Positions 43,471 to 52,984 of a DNA stretch of 64,000 nt are shown here, piece after piece (the stretch's first letter is position 1; every line of letters starts with the position of its first letter). The position numbers and the translations under genes were made by a program. Source of the stretch: Pseudocitrobacter faecalis (GTDB lineage Bacteria; Pseudomonadota; Gammaproteobacteria; Enterobacterales; Enterobacteriaceae); NCBI GenBank assembly GCA_003315335.1, contig QNRL01000014.1, positions 20,413 to 84,412 of the forward strand, given 5' to 3'. The notes beneath the pieces were generated by a model, which ran no database searches, was not told the DNA's origin, and was given only the letters and a program-made list of their open reading frames with translations.

Positions 43471-44871
43471 ATTTTTACCCGAGTCGCTAATTTTTGCCGC
43501 AAGGTGCTAAGCCGTGAGGAAAGCGAGGCAGCCAATGCCGTCGCCCGTCCTCAAATGACGGTCATTCCGCGCGAGCAGCACGCTATTTCCCGCAAAGATA
43601 TCAGCGAAAACGCCCTTAAGGTTCTCTATCGTCTGAATAAGGCGGGTTATGAAGCCTACCTGGTTGGCGGCGGCGTTCGCGACCTGCTGCTGGGCAAAAA
43701 ACCAAAAGATTTCGATGTCACCACCAGCGCGACGCCGGAACAAGTGCGCAAACTGTTCCGCAACTGCCGTCTTGTCGGTCGTCGCTTCCGTCTGGCCCAC
43801 GTCATGTTTGGCCCGGAAATTATAGAAGTTGCCACCTTCCGCGGGCACCACGAAGAGGCGCAATCTGACCGAACCACCTCTCAGCGCGGGCAAAACGGCA
43901 TGCTGCTGCGCGATAATATCTTCGGCTCTATCGAAGAAGATGCCCAGCGCCGCGACTTCACCATTAACAGCCTGTATTACAGCGTGGCCGATTTCACCGT
44001 GCGTGATTACGTCGGCGGCATGCAGGACCTCGAAGAAGGCGTAATTCGTCTGATTGGCGACCCGGAAACGCGTTATCGCGAAGATCCGGTGCGAATGCTG
44101 CGCGCCGTGCGTTTCGCCGCCAAATTGAGCATGCGCATCAGCGAAGAGACCGCAGAACCTATTCCTCGTCTGGCGACACTGATCAACGACGTCCCGCCAG
44201 CACGCCTGTTTGAAGAGTCGCTGAAACTGCTGCAGGCAGGCTACGGTTACGATACCTATAAGCTGCTGCGCGAATATAACCTGTTCCAGCCGCTTTTCCC
44301 GACCATCACTCGCTACTTCACCGAAGAAGGCGACAGCGCGATGGAACGGATTATCAACCAGGTCTTTAAAAACACCGATAACCGCATTCGTAACGATATG
44401 CGCGTGAACCCGGCGTTCCTGTTCGCGGCAATGTTCTGGTATCCACTGCTGGAGATGGCGCAGAAAATTACCCAGGAAAGCGGCCTGACGTATCATGATG
44501 CTTTCGCACTGGCGATGAACGACGTGCTGGATGAAGCCTGCCGATCGCTTGCCATTCCAAAACGCATTACCTCGCTGATTCGCGATATCTGGCAACTACA
44601 ACTGCGCATGTCTCGCCGTCAGGGCAAACGCGCGTGGAAGTTAATGGAGCATCCAAAATTCCGTGCTGCCTACGATCTGCTGGCGCTGCGCGCCGAAGCG
44701 GAACGCAACACCGAGCTGCAACGTCTTACCCAATGGTGGGGCGAGTTTCAGGTGGCCGCGCCGCCGGCACAGAAAGATATGCTCACCAATCTGGGTGACG
44801 AGCCGGATACCCGCCGTCGCCACCGTCGCCCGCGTAAACGCGCGCCGCGTCGCGAGAGCAACAACGCATGA
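43471..44871 (+). CDS. pcnB: Poly(A) polymerase I PcnB, probable AUU start
   Basis: Adds poly(A) tails to RNA 3' ends and so marks them for decay; it also sets ColE1-type plasmid copy number. The frame has no ATG at the expected start. ATT at 43471, with GAGGTG seven bases ahead, opens a frame read as [17 protein letters not shown], the E. coli PcnB N terminus, which is known to start at AUU. This gives 466 residues. The nucleotidyltransferase motif is [18 protein letters not shown], followed by [11 protein letters not shown] and [13 protein letters not shown]. The C-terminal tail is very basic ([15 protein letters not shown]). It overlaps folK by 4 bases. Confidence 0.94.
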   Translation: MFTRVANFCRKVLSREESEAANAVARPQMTVIPREQHAISRKDISENALKVLYRLNKAGYEAYLVGGGVRDLLLGKKPKDFDVTTSATPEQVRKLFRNCRLVGRRFRLAHVMFGPEIIEVATFRGHHEEAQSDRTTSQRGQNGMLLRDNIFGSIEEDAQRRDFTINSLYYSVADFTVRDYVGGMQDLEEGVIRLIGDPETRYREDPVRMLRAVRFAAKLSMRISEETAEPIPRLATLINDVPPARLFEESLKLLQAGYGYDTYKLLREYNLFQPLFPTITRYFTEEGDSAMERIINQVFKNTDNRIRNDMRVNPAFLFAAMFWYPLLEMAQKITQESGLTYHDAFALAMNDVLDEACRSLAIPKRITSLIRDIWQLQLRMSRRQGKRAWKLMEHPKFRAAYDLLALRAEAERNTELQRLTQWWGEFQVAAPPAQKDMLTNLGDEPDTRRRHRRPRKRAPRRESNNA

Positions 44872-45350
44872 CCCTTGCGTATATCGCAATCGGCAGCAAT
44901 CTGGCCTCTCCGCTGGAGCAGGTCAATGCGGCAATTCAGGCGTTGGGTGAAATCCCACAAAGCCGGATTGTCGCGCTCTCCTCTTTTTACCGTACCCCGC
45001 CGCTGGGGCCGCAGGATCAGCCAGACTACCTCAATGCCGCTGTGGCGCTGGAAACCACGCTTACTCCTGAAGAGCTTCTCGACCATACTCAACGTATTGA
45101 ACTGCAGCAGGGCCGCGTCCGTAAAGCGGAACGCTGGGGGCCACGCACACTCGATCTCGATATCATGCTGTTTGGCGATGCGGTGATTCACACCGAGCGT
45201 CTGACAGTTCCGCACTACGATATGAAAAATCGTGGATTTATGCTGTGGCCGCTGTTTGAGATTGCGCCGGAACTGGCGTTTCCGGACGGTGAAACATTAC
45301 GAGACAGATTGACCGCTTTGCAAACCTGTTGCCCGGCGCAATGGTCATGA
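44868..45350 (+). CDS. folK: HPPK, folate pyrophosphokinase FolK
   Basis: Transfers pyrophosphate from ATP to 6-hydroxymethyl-7,8-dihydropterin in folate synthesis. The protein is 160 residues (E. coli 159). The signature is [15 protein letters not shown] with the metal-binding Asp pair, and the N terminus [19 protein letters not shown] is typical. ATGA overlap with pcnB shows coupling. Confidence 0.98.
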   Translation: MTLAYIAIGSNLASPLEQVNAAIQALGEIPQSRIVALSSFYRTPPLGPQDQPDYLNAAVALETTLTPEELLDHTQRIELQQGRVRKAERWGPRTLDLDIMLFGDAVIHTERLTVPHYDMKNRGFMLWPLFEIAPELAFPDGETLRDRLTALQTCCPAQWS

Positions 45351-45829
45351 AGATGTGAAAGGCAGAAAGCGCTCATTAAAGATATTCATTTCCTCAGTTC
45401 GTTATTCTTGCATGACAATCATTTTAAACCAGCCCTTGCCCTTGAATTATACTTATTTCTGCTTTTAATTTTATTAAAAGAGATGCACAACCATCTTTTG
45501 CATAAATAATATAAGAAAGCTTAACAACAAATGAAAACCAATAGAAAAATTATATACCTCATTTGGTTAATGGCTTAAATAGCCTACCCAGGCTGCTTTT
45601 CACCTCCACTTCCCCCCATCACCTACCCGGCGCGACCAGCCCCCCCTTTCTGAAACATCTTAAAACTTCCAAAAAAAATCTAAAAAAGAAAATAAAGCAT
45701 ACACAACTTGAATATATAAATAAGGAACCCTCCTATAATTCACCTCATTTATTTTTAATCAAAAAATATCTTTTTTATAATTAATTCAGGTGACGTTTTT
45801 CACCTTCATTTATTTATAAGGATATTATC
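45351..45829 (+). promoter_or_regulatory. AT-rich upstream region of the fimbrial operon
   Basis: 479 bases with no supported gene. Most of it is strongly A+T-rich, unlike the neighbouring genes, as is common at H-NS-silenced fimbrial loci. A C-rich tract (about 45597-45650) interrupts it. TATAAT at 45734-45739 is a possible -10 element, but the TTGAAT upstream is 20 bases away, so the promoter is uncertain. A 73-codon frame at 45563 has no ribosome binding site or familiar sequence and is not called. Confidence 0.55.
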
Positions 45830-46399
45830 ATGTTAAAGAAAAGTGCTATTGCTGCGGCATTAGTCTTGTTTACCAGTTCCGCTTTTGCGCTGGATGGCGG
45901 TCAGTTGGACTTTGCCGGTTTGGTCAGTGACAACACCTGCGACCTGCACGTTGATGGCGGCGCGCAGGATGGTCAGATTACCCTGCAAACGGCAACCACT
46001 GCGGAAGTGACCAATGCGGGCGTCGTAAGCGCCAGCACTGTGGGTGCAAAACCTGAAGCTTTCTCAATCACCGTCGACTGCTCAAAAGCAACCGTTACAG
46101 GTAGTGCGAACTTAAGTATGGGCTCCGTTTTCTTCAGCAATAGCCAGGGAACGCTGAATAACGATCACACCGTTAACCAGGCGGCAACCGGTGTTGCAGT
46201 AGCGGTTCATTATTTAAAAGACGCCTCTACCGTTGAACAGGTAAAAATTAACGACTCTACGGATGTAAAAGTTAAAGCCTTTGATAACAAAAAAGCGACT
46301 TACAACTTCAAAGCATCTTACGTAAAAGAAGATAGCGCGACCGCTGTGACGGCCGGTTTTGTTAAAACCAACGCAGCTTACACCGTTACCTATCAGTAA
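45830..46399 (+). CDS. yadN: Major fimbrial subunit (FimA/YadN type)
   Basis: Probable main pilin of a chaperone-usher fimbria. 189 residues with a signal peptide (MLKKSAIAAALVLFTSSAFA) and a strong ribosome binding site (AAGGA). Pilin features: Cys pair (DNTCDLHV and VDCSKA) for the fold's disulfide, alternating hydrophobic donor-strand segment near the N terminus (GGQLDFAGLV), and a penultimate Tyr (TVTYQ) for the chaperone. The operon order is that of yad in E. coli. Symbol by position and family; the sequence is not closely conserved. Confidence 0.88.
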   Translation: MLKKSAIAAALVLFTSSAFALDGGQLDFAGLVSDNTCDLHVDGGAQDGQITLQTATTAEVTNAGVVSASTVGAKPEAFSITVDCSKATVTGSANLSMGSVFFSNSQGTLNNDHTVNQAATGVAVAVHYLKDASTVEQVKINDSTDVKVKAFDNKKATYNFKASYVKEDSATAVTAGFVKTNAAYTVTYQ

Positions 46400-46406
46400 T
46401 ACGTTT

Positions 46407-46438
46407 TTGGCGTGCACTGGTGCTCTACTGCACGCCAC
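46407..46438 (+). other. Stem-loop after the major pilin gene
   Basis: GGCGTGCA (46409-46416) and TGCACGCC (46429-46436) form an 8-bp perfect stem in the pilin-chaperone spacer, with no T-run. In other fimbrial operons such a stem protects the pilin mRNA after processing, so the main subunit is made in excess over the assembly genes. Confidence 0.65.
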
Positions 46439-46458
46439 AATTATAAAAGGACATCATT

Positions 46459-47190
46459 ATGACAAGGATGCGTCAATTTACCCTGGCTCTGCTTATGACA
46501 GGGGCGAGTTTATCTGCACACGCCGACATTGTGCTCTCAGGCACCCGCATTATTTATAATGCCGCGCAAAAAGACGTGACTTTACGCATGGAAAATAAAG
46601 GCTCACGTCCGTTATTAGTCCAAACGTGGATCGATACAGGCAGCGAAAATGCCGATCCCAGTACCATCGCCGTGCCTTTCACCGTCACGCCACCGGTTTC
46701 CCGGGTGGATGCCAAACGTGGCCAGACGGTAAAAATCGCCTGGAATAACTCACAAACATTACCCACCGATCGGGAGAGTGTGTTCTGGTTTAATGCGCTG
46801 GAAGTGCCGCCAAAAGTGAGCGATGCCGAAGCGAAAGATAAAAACATTCTTCAACTCGCTTTTCGCACGCGAATCAAACTGTTTTATCGCCCGGAAGGCC
46901 TGAGTGGAAACGCACCTGAGGCGGTAAAACAGCTCACCTGGCGTCTGCACTCCGCGGCTGGAAAAGTGCTGCTATCAGCAACCAACCCCACACCATTTTA
47001 TGTTTCGTTTAGCGGCGTCAATGTGTCAGTTAACGGCAAAAAATACCTGGTTGAATCCAGCATGGTCGCCCCCAAAAGCAGTGCTGAAATGGCCGTTAAA
47101 GGGCTTACAACCCCACCGTCGAATGCCGTTGTCGAGTACTCCGCCATCAATGATTTTGGCGGCGCGATTGATGGCAAAACCAAACTTTGA
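46459..47190 (+). CDS. ecpD: Periplasmic fimbrial chaperone (EcpD/YadV type)
   Basis: PapD-like chaperone that completes pilin folds by donor-strand complementation. 243 residues, signal peptide ending at SAHA|DIV. The family motif is LPTDRESVFWFNALEVPPK (near residue 95-115). The two basic residues that hold the subunit C terminus are in GTRIIYN and RIKLFYRP. The second Ig domain follows. The stop overlaps a possible TTG start of the usher. Confidence 0.93.
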   Translation: MTRMRQFTLALLMTGASLSAHADIVLSGTRIIYNAAQKDVTLRMENKGSRPLLVQTWIDTGSENADPSTIAVPFTVTPPVSRVDAKRGQTVKIAWNNSQTLPTDRESVFWFNALEVPPKVSDAEAKDKNILQLAFRTRIKLFYRPEGLSGNAPEAVKQLTWRLHSAAGKVLLSATNPTPFYVSFSGVNVSVNGKKYLVESSMVAPKSSAEMAVKGLTTPPSNAVVEYSAINDFGGAIDGKTKL

Positions 47191-47222
47191 TCTTTAGAGA
47201 TAACCAAGCAGGGATTGCGGAA

Positions 47223-49829
47223 ATGAAACGGTCATCCAACGACAGAAAGCTTCGTCTGTCACCCCTCGCCTGTCTGATAGCCTCTGGGCTGATGTCGTGC
47301 GCGCAGAATGCCCTGGCAGCGGAAGAAACTGTTGAGTTTGACAACACTTTTTTGATGGGTGCCGGTGCGAGAAACATCAATGTTGCGCGTTACAGTGAAG
47401 GTAACCCCGCGCTGCCTGGCCGCTATGATGTCAGCGTCTACATTAACGAACAGGCCACCAGCAGCCTGAAACTGGACTTTATCGAAACCGAAAAAGGCAA
47501 AAGCGCCCAGGCTTGTATTACGCCAAATACTTTACTGCAACTCCACATCCGGGTGCCTGATAATCTGGCGGACAACGCAATCCTTCAGAAACGTGAACAG
47601 GCGGCACAGAGTTGCCTCAACCTGGCCGTGGCAATTCCTCAGTCCAGCGTGGCCTACAACAGTAACGATCAGCGGCTCGATATCGCCGTTCCGCAAATCT
47701 GGCTGCAAAAAACCTATGCCAACTATGTCGATCCTTCCCTTTGGGATGAAGGCATCAATGCGGCGATGCTCTCTTATACGGTGAACGGCTGGCGAAGCGA
47801 AACAACCGGGCAAACCACAGAAAGCAGCTACGCGGGCCTGATGGGCGGGATCAACCTGTGGGGCTGGCACTTCCGCTCCCACGGCAACTATTCCTGGGAC
47901 AAAGATAAAGGCGGCAGCTTCGAGTTTCAGGATAAATACCTGCAGCGCGATATTCCTAAACTGCGCTCGCAGTTAGTGATGGGTGAAACCAACACTACCG
48001 GTGAAACCTTTGACTCTGTCGGCATTCGCGGCGTGCGTTTATACAGCGAAAGCCGAATGTTGCCGCCGACACTCGCGTCTTATGCGCCGGTTATCCGCGG
48101 CGTGGCGAACTCCAACGCAAAAGTCACCATCACTCAGAACGGTTATAAGATTTACGAAACCACCGTTCCGCCGGGGCCATTTGCCATTGATGACCTGACG
48201 CCTGCCGGCTACGGCGCCGATCTTGAAGTCACTATCACCGAATCAGATGGGTCGAAAAAAACCTTTTCTCAGGCCTACTCCTCCGTCATGCAAATGATGC
48301 GCCCTGGCGTGGGGAAATGGGACTTTAGCGCCGGTGAGGTCAACAAAGATGATCTCAGAGATAAGCCTAATCTTATCCAGGGAACTTACTACTACGGCCT
48401 GACGAACACCTTTACCGGATATACCGGTTTGCAGGCGACGGATAACGGTTATTGGGCTGGGTTGCTGGGTGTGGGTATGAACACCTCTATCGGGGCATTC
48501 TCTTTCGATGTGACCCAGTCGCATACCGAAATTCCGGATGACAAAACCTATAAAGGCCAGAGCTACCGTATTTCGTGGAATAAATATTTCGCGCCAACGG
48601 AAACCTCGCTCAATATCGCAGCGTATCGCTACTCGACCGAAAACTATCTGGGTCTTAATGATGCCCTCACGCTTATCGACTCGGCCAACCATCCTTATGA
48701 CAGCGATTATCAGGGGCCCGGTAGCTATGGCCGTATGAAAAACCAGTTTAGCGTCAGCCTTAACCAGTCGCTCAAAAATGGCGATCGCGATTATGGATCG
48801 TTTTATCTAAACGGTACCTGGACGGACTATTGGGTCACCGGTGAATCCCAAAGCAGCTTTGCACTGGGCTATAGCAACGCCTTTAGCTGGGCAAGCTACA
48901 GTATTAGCCTGCAGCGTACCTACGATGAAGATAACAACAAAGACGATTCGGTCTATCTGAGTTTATCCATACCGCTCGATAAGCTACTGGGCCGGAGTAG
49001 CCAGCAAGGCGGGTTCAGAACGCTGAACACCAGCGTTAACACCGATCTCAAGGGCAGTTCGCAGTATAACGCCAGCGCAATTGGTTACAGCCAGGATAAC
49101 CGCTGGAACTACAGTGTGAACACGGCTTATAGCTCCATGAAGGATAGCGACGCTCTCAAAACCATCAGCAGCTTTGTCAGTTACGAATCGCCATGGGGCA
49201 CATTATCAGGTTCAGCCTCCGCCAGCAGCGACCACTCACGCCAGTATGGCGTCAGCACTGACGGCGGCTTTGTTCTTCATCAGCATGGGCTGACCTTTAC
49301 CAATGACAGCTTTACCGACTCCGACACGCTGGCACTGGTCAAGGCGGAAGGCGCACAGGGCGCGCGCATTAACTATGGCAACAGTACGGTCGATCGTTTT
49401 GGTTATGGAGTCACCAGCTCACTTTCACCTTACCGCGAGAACACCGTGGCGCTCAACATTGAAGATCTGGATAACGACGTGGAGCTGAAGAGCACCAGCA
49501 CGGTCTCCATTCCTCGCCAGGGCTCCATCACTTTCAGTCAATTTGAAACAGATACCGGACGTTCCGCGATCCTCAACCTCCTGCGTAGCGATAACCAGCC
49601 AGTGCCCTTTGCCGCTGACGTAACAGATAGCCTTGGGCTTTCTCTGGGTACCGTTGGCCAGGGAAGCCAGGCTTTCATTCGAGGCATAGAAGAAAAAGGC
49701 GACCTGGTGGTGAGCTGGTATGAAAAAAATACGCGTCATCAGTGCCGAATTCACTATCAGGTTCCCTCTTCTCCGACCTTATCCGGGAAGACGATTGTGT
49801 TAAACGCCGTACCTTGCATAGTGCAATAA
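47223..49829 (+). CDS. htrE: Outer-membrane fimbrial usher (HtrE/YadU type)
   Basis: Pore that assembles and exports the fimbria. Starting at the ATG at 47223 gives 868 residues; a TTG at 47187 is a less likely start because the signal peptide would be far from the N terminus. Mature N-terminal domain from about VEFDNTFLMG, then the 24-strand barrel with plug (PPTLASYAPVIRGVA and GYKIYETTVPPGPFAIDDL), then the C-terminal domain with the Cys pair HQCRIHY and VPCIVQ. Its sequence is recognisably close to HtrE of E. coli. Confidence 0.95.
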   Translation: MKRSSNDRKLRLSPLACLIASGLMSCAQNALAAEETVEFDNTFLMGAGARNINVARYSEGNPALPGRYDVSVYINEQATSSLKLDFIETEKGKSAQACITPNTLLQLHIRVPDNLADNAILQKREQAAQSCLNLAVAIPQSSVAYNSNDQRLDIAVPQIWLQKTYANYVDPSLWDEGINAAMLSYTVNGWRSETTGQTTESSYAGLMGGINLWGWHFRSHGNYSWDKDKGGSFEFQDKYLQRDIPKLRSQLVMGETNTTGETFDSVGIRGVRLYSESRMLPPTLASYAPVIRGVANSNAKVTITQNGYKIYETTVPPGPFAIDDLTPAGYGADLEVTITESDGSKKTFSQAYSSVMQMMRPGVGKWDFSAGEVNKDDLRDKPNLIQGTYYYGLTNTFTGYTGLQATDNGYWAGLLGVGMNTSIGAFSFDVTQSHTEIPDDKTYKGQSYRISWNKYFAPTETSLNIAAYRYSTENYLGLNDALTLIDSANHPYDSDYQGPGSYGRMKNQFSVSLNQSLKNGDRDYGSFYLNGTWTDYWVTGESQSSFALGYSNAFSWASYSISLQRTYDEDNNKDDSVYLSLSIPLDKLLGRSSQQGGFRTLNTSVNTDLKGSSQYNASAIGYSQDNRWNYSVNTAYSSMKDSDALKTISSFVSYESPWGTLSGSASASSDHSRQYGVSTDGGFVLHQHGLTFTNDSFTDSDTLALVKAEGAQGARINYGNSTVDRFGYGVTSSLSPYRENTVALNIEDLDNDVELKSTSTVSIPRQGSITFSQFETDTGRSAILNLLRSDNQPVPFAADVTDSLGLSLGTVGQGSQAFIRGIEEKGDLVVSWYEKNTRHQCRIHYQVPSSPTLSGKTIVLNAVPCIVQ

Positions 49830-49845
49830 CGCACAGGGAGAAGAA

Positions 49846-50418
49846 ATGAAACCACGTTCAAACCTGGCCCTGGCACTGATAATGCTGCTTAGTGCAACGA
49901 CGGTATCCGCAACCGACCTCACGGTCAATTTTACCGCGACCATAAAAGAGACCACTTGCGCTATCAAGGTGAGCGCCATTGGCGGGGCCAATCTCAGTGG
50001 GAATAGTGCAGCAAATGATTATTATCTCGACTTCCCCACGATGGGGGTATCAGACATCAGTAATAAATCTGCGCTCACTGAAGCCAGCTTTAAGCTGACG
50101 CCAACAGATTGTAATAACGAGATTGCCAGCATAGTCATGACCATTGGTGGCGCAAGCACCGCAGATTCCAGCCGATTACTGACGAACGATAATACATCGT
50201 CAGGCGATGCCAGCCATATCGGTGTCGGTTTCAGGCGAATGAACGAGGACGATACTCAGCGTTTTACTCTGGATGGTACAACGCACACAAACTGGACGCG
50301 TGATGAAATCATCAATGGGCTGCAACTCACCGGTGTCATTCGCCAGACCACGACTGCCAGTGATATCACCCCAGGCGCTTTTCAGGCCAAAGCAACATTC
50401 GTTTTTACTTATAACTAA
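49846..50418 (+). CDS. yadM: Fimbrial minor subunit (YadM-like)
   Basis: 190 residues, signal peptide ending near TVSA|TDL, GGGAGAAG ribosome binding site. Pilin domain: TTCAIKV and PTDCNNE supply the Cys pair, FQAKATFVFTYN is the typical last beta strand with penultimate Tyr. Probably an adapter or minor subunit; its place in the fibre cannot be told from sequence. 16 bases after the usher. Confidence 0.85.
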   Translation: MKPRSNLALALIMLLSATTVSATDLTVNFTATIKETTCAIKVSAIGGANLSGNSAANDYYLDFPTMGVSDISNKSALTEASFKLTPTDCNNEIASIVMTIGGASTADSSRLLTNDNTSSGDASHIGVGFRRMNEDDTQRFTLDGTTHTNWTRDEIINGLQLTGVIRQTTTASDITPGAFQAKATFVFTYN

Positions 50419-50430
50419 CAGGGATGGTTT

Positions 50431-51027
50431 ATGCGTTATCAACGAATTATTTTGCCGCTGCTGCTGATGCTGGGAAGCAGCACTCAGGGGTTGGCTGGAT
50501 CGAATTCGCTTAGTCTTACAGTACGAACGACTGTGACAGCCAGTACCTGTACTGCTGAATTGCGTAACGCGCAGGATCAACATGCCACGATGATAGATCT
50601 CGGGGATGTCTATCTCAACGAGCTTACAAGCAAATCAAAATATCAGGGTTTCAGTCTGGCATTTTCAAACTGCGAAGGCTTATTTAAACATCAGGCCAGC
50701 GTTACGCTTGCACCTCAAACGGGCTGCGATGGCGTGTCCAGCACCGGTGCCGCGTTCCGTAATGCCTTGCCCGCTTCAGACTCAGCGGCGGCAATGGGCG
50801 TGTCTATGGAAGTATGGACAACCCATCAGCCAGAAGGCCCCGGCAGCGTTCAACTCAATTGTAAAACGACACCCACGCAAACCGTCGATGTCTCGCAGGC
50901 ATCGGGATCGAACATAACACGCTGGCCCCTCAGCGCCAGGGCTGTTATCGCCGCCGACAGCACTATTGCTGACGTGCGTGCCGGTAAATTTTCCACCAAT
51001 GCGGTCTTCACCGTAACCTACGAGTGA
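50431..51027 (+). CDS. yadL: Fimbrial minor subunit (YadL-like)
   Basis: 198 residues with a signal peptide ending near QGLA|GSN. Cys in ASTCTAELR and FSNCEGLF form the pilin pair, and GKFSTNAVFTVTYE is the final strand. Two further Cys (QTGCDG, LNCKTT) may form a second disulfide, more than most pilins have. 12 bases after the previous gene. Confidence 0.83.
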   Translation: MRYQRIILPLLLMLGSSTQGLAGSNSLSLTVRTTVTASTCTAELRNAQDQHATMIDLGDVYLNELTSKSKYQGFSLAFSNCEGLFKHQASVTLAPQTGCDGVSSTGAAFRNALPASDSAAAMGVSMEVWTTHQPEGPGSVQLNCKTTPTQTVDVSQASGSNITRWPLSARAVIAADSTIADVRAGKFSTNAVFTVTYE

Positions 51028-51030
51028 GTG

Positions 51031-51606
51031 ATGATGAAATATTTACTTCTGCCTTTCGTCCTCAGCGTAATGTTTTTATCAGCCGCACGCGCGTCTACAA
51101 CCGATATTACGTTGACCGCTAATATTCTTAATACCAGCTGTCAGGTCACCGTTGATAACGGGGGAAGAATTAACTTAGGTACTGTCGATTTAGACTATCT
51201 GAACAAGAACACGGATGTTGATCAGGTCTACTCAGGGGGCGCGCCCTTTGCTATCACGGTGAGCAACTGCGCACCAGCAGGAGGGAAGAATCCCACTAAG
51301 CTAACGGTCAATTTTACGCCGATAGCGGGAGCATTAGCGCCCACTAATCAACAAGTTTTCGCCAACCAAAGCGTTGGCGGTGCCAGTAATGTTGGTATCG
51401 TTATTTTATCCACGCAGGACGCTCAGAATATTTTCAATGTTCTGGATAGTCACGGACAAACACGAAGCATCTATTCCGTCACCCCAGATCAACTAAACAA
51501 TGGGGCATACCACTTTCATGCGCGGATGCAAAAAATAGCTCCGGCAGAGGCCGCCACTAGCGGACTCGTAAAGGCCAGTGTTTTTGTCTCGGTGTACTAT
51601 GAATAA
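51031..51606 (+). CDS. yadK: Fimbrial minor subunit (YadK-like)
   Basis: About 191 residues. Three start codons sit in a row (GTG 51028, ATG 51031, ATG 51034) directly after the yadL stop; the ATG at 51031 is chosen, and the next one is as likely. Signal peptide MKYLLLPFVLSVMFLSAARA. Cys in NTSCQVTV and SNCAPAG, final strand VFVSVYYE. Close packing implies translational coupling with yadL. Confidence 0.83.
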   Translation: MMKYLLLPFVLSVMFLSAARASTTDITLTANILNTSCQVTVDNGGRINLGTVDLDYLNKNTDVDQVYSGGAPFAITVSNCAPAGGKNPTKLTVNFTPIAGALAPTNQQVFANQSVGGASNVGIVILSTQDAQNIFNVLDSHGQTRSIYSVTPDQLNNGAYHFHARMQKIAPAEAATSGLVKASVFVSVYYE

Positions 51607-51626
51607 TACTCAAGGAAGATAAAGAG

Positions 51627-52862
51627 ATGACGCTAACTCACACGGAACGGCATATTCGCTGGAGCAAACTTCTGCTTATATTACTGCCTTTTTTGGCAGG
51701 TGATCTTAATGCCGCAGTCACCAAGATTGTCGGAAATAAAACCTATAGCGGCTCAATGGGCTCAAACAGTGGGCCAGAGGGCGATGGTAATGCTACAGCG
51801 TATTTCAATACTGGCGCAAATATCATTGTCATCCCGCGGGCATCACAACTTCAGCCCAGTAATATAAAACTTAAGCTTGGCCAAACCGACACAGCAGCGA
51901 ACCCTAATACAGGGTTAATTTACTGTACGAACGGAGGCTCAGGTGAACCAATTACCCTGGAGAGTCATTTGGTTGCCTCCCCTTACTCTTATGGTGGTCA
52001 TAAACTTTTTAAAACCAACATAGAGGGATTGTACTTTACGATGCATATGTACAATCTTGTTTCATTCGATACCACTTCCACCAGTGACTTTTACGTCGGT
52101 GAAGGGAATATGGGTAGAGAAGCTTTGGTGCTTAACTATTCCGCGGGGTGCACAGGCAACTCAGGCAAATATCAGGCACTCGGTGGTCTGGAAGCCAACG
52201 TTGACCTTGAATTTTATAACGATGCGACCTTCAATCCTGATACCACGGGCAGTATTACATTACTGAGCGACTCACCTTATCACTACACCTTAAAAAACCT
52301 TAACCCTGGCGCAGGATTAGTTTCGCGTTATATATATCAGATAATAAATCTCGATAACGTCACGTTAAGTTCTCCAACCTGCTTAGCCGCCGTGCTCTCG
52401 GGCGACTCTGTCACTCAGAGTGATACGGTAAGGCTGGGCGATTACACGCCGAAGGAAGTGATAGAGGGAGTCAGCAGCGTCCCATTTGCAATCGATCTAC
52501 AGAACTGCTATCGCGTGACAGATATTGAGGTCAAGATGACGACCAGTGCGCCTGCCACATCCCCATCATTGTTGGGAAATACGCTTACCCGCAATGAAGC
52601 ACAGGGCGTCGGCGTTGAAATCAAAGGGCTACAGAACTCTCATTATCCGGAAGTTCTACTCCTCCCCAACGATGCCTCGTCAGTGTATAAGGCTTACTCA
52701 GACAACGCCGACCCCACCAATGGTATTATCGGTACTGGCTCAATAGGCACAGCGGTAAGCCAGCCACTCAATTTTACGGCCACGCTGAAACAAGATAGCA
52801 ACCAACGGATTGTCTCCGGCGAGTTTAAAGCGACGGCAGTTTTCTCCATCACTTACCCTTAA
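51627..52862 (+). CDS. yadC: Fimbrial tip adhesin (YadC-like, two domain)
   Basis: 411 residues, about twice a pilin, with a signal peptide (LLILLPFLAGDLNA). The N-terminal half (about 27-240) has no pilin motifs and is the likely receptor-binding domain. The C-terminal half is a pilin domain with SPTCLAAVL and LQNCYRVTD as Cys pair and the last strand GEFKATAVFSITYP. Two-domain structure and last position in the operon fit a tip adhesin. The ligand is unknown. GGAAGATAAAGAG precedes the start. Confidence 0.87.
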   Translation: MTLTHTERHIRWSKLLLILLPFLAGDLNAAVTKIVGNKTYSGSMGSNSGPEGDGNATAYFNTGANIIVIPRASQLQPSNIKLKLGQTDTAANPNTGLIYCTNGGSGEPITLESHLVASPYSYGGHKLFKTNIEGLYFTMHMYNLVSFDTTSTSDFYVGEGNMGREALVLNYSAGCTGNSGKYQALGGLEANVDLEFYNDATFNPDTTGSITLLSDSPYHYTLKNLNPGAGLVSRYIYQIINLDNVTLSSPTCLAAVLSGDSVTQSDTVRLGDYTPKEVIEGVSSVPFAIDLQNCYRVTDIEVKMTTSAPATSPSLLGNTLTRNEAQGVGVEIKGLQNSHYPEVLLLPNDASSVYKAYSDNADPTNGIIGTGSIGTAVSQPLNFTATLKQDSNQRIVSGEFKATAVFSITYP

Positions 52863-52867
52863 TTAAT

Positions 52868-52900
52868 AACCGGCAGGCACGCCTGCCGGTTTCTGTTTTG
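52868..52900 (+). terminator. Terminator of the fimbrial operon
   Basis: CCGGCAGGC (52870-52878) pairs with GCCTGCCGG (52881-52889) with a very small loop, followed by TTTCTGTTTT. It lies eight bases after the yadC stop. Confidence 0.88.
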
Positions 52901-52984
52901 ACCATAAAGGGCTAACACTCATCACTCACATCCCCTACAATGCGCCAATCCTATCGATAACACTTATGGCTAACAGGGGTTATG

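Noticed and set aside
43507..44595. A 362-codon open frame opposite pcnB
   Set aside because: It is the mirror of pcnB codon bias; the His/Phe/Ala-rich sequence has no recognisable domain and pcnB is certain.
45563..45784. A 73-codon frame upstream of the fimbrial operon
   Set aside because: No ribosome binding site, low-complexity Lys/Asn/Ser composition, and it overlaps the likely promoter; looks like chance coding in AT-rich DNA.
45351..52900. The fimbrial operon as a recently acquired island
   Set aside because: It sits at the same folK-panB position and in the same gene order as in E. coli, and no tRNA, integrase or direct repeats flank it; divergence in place is simpler.
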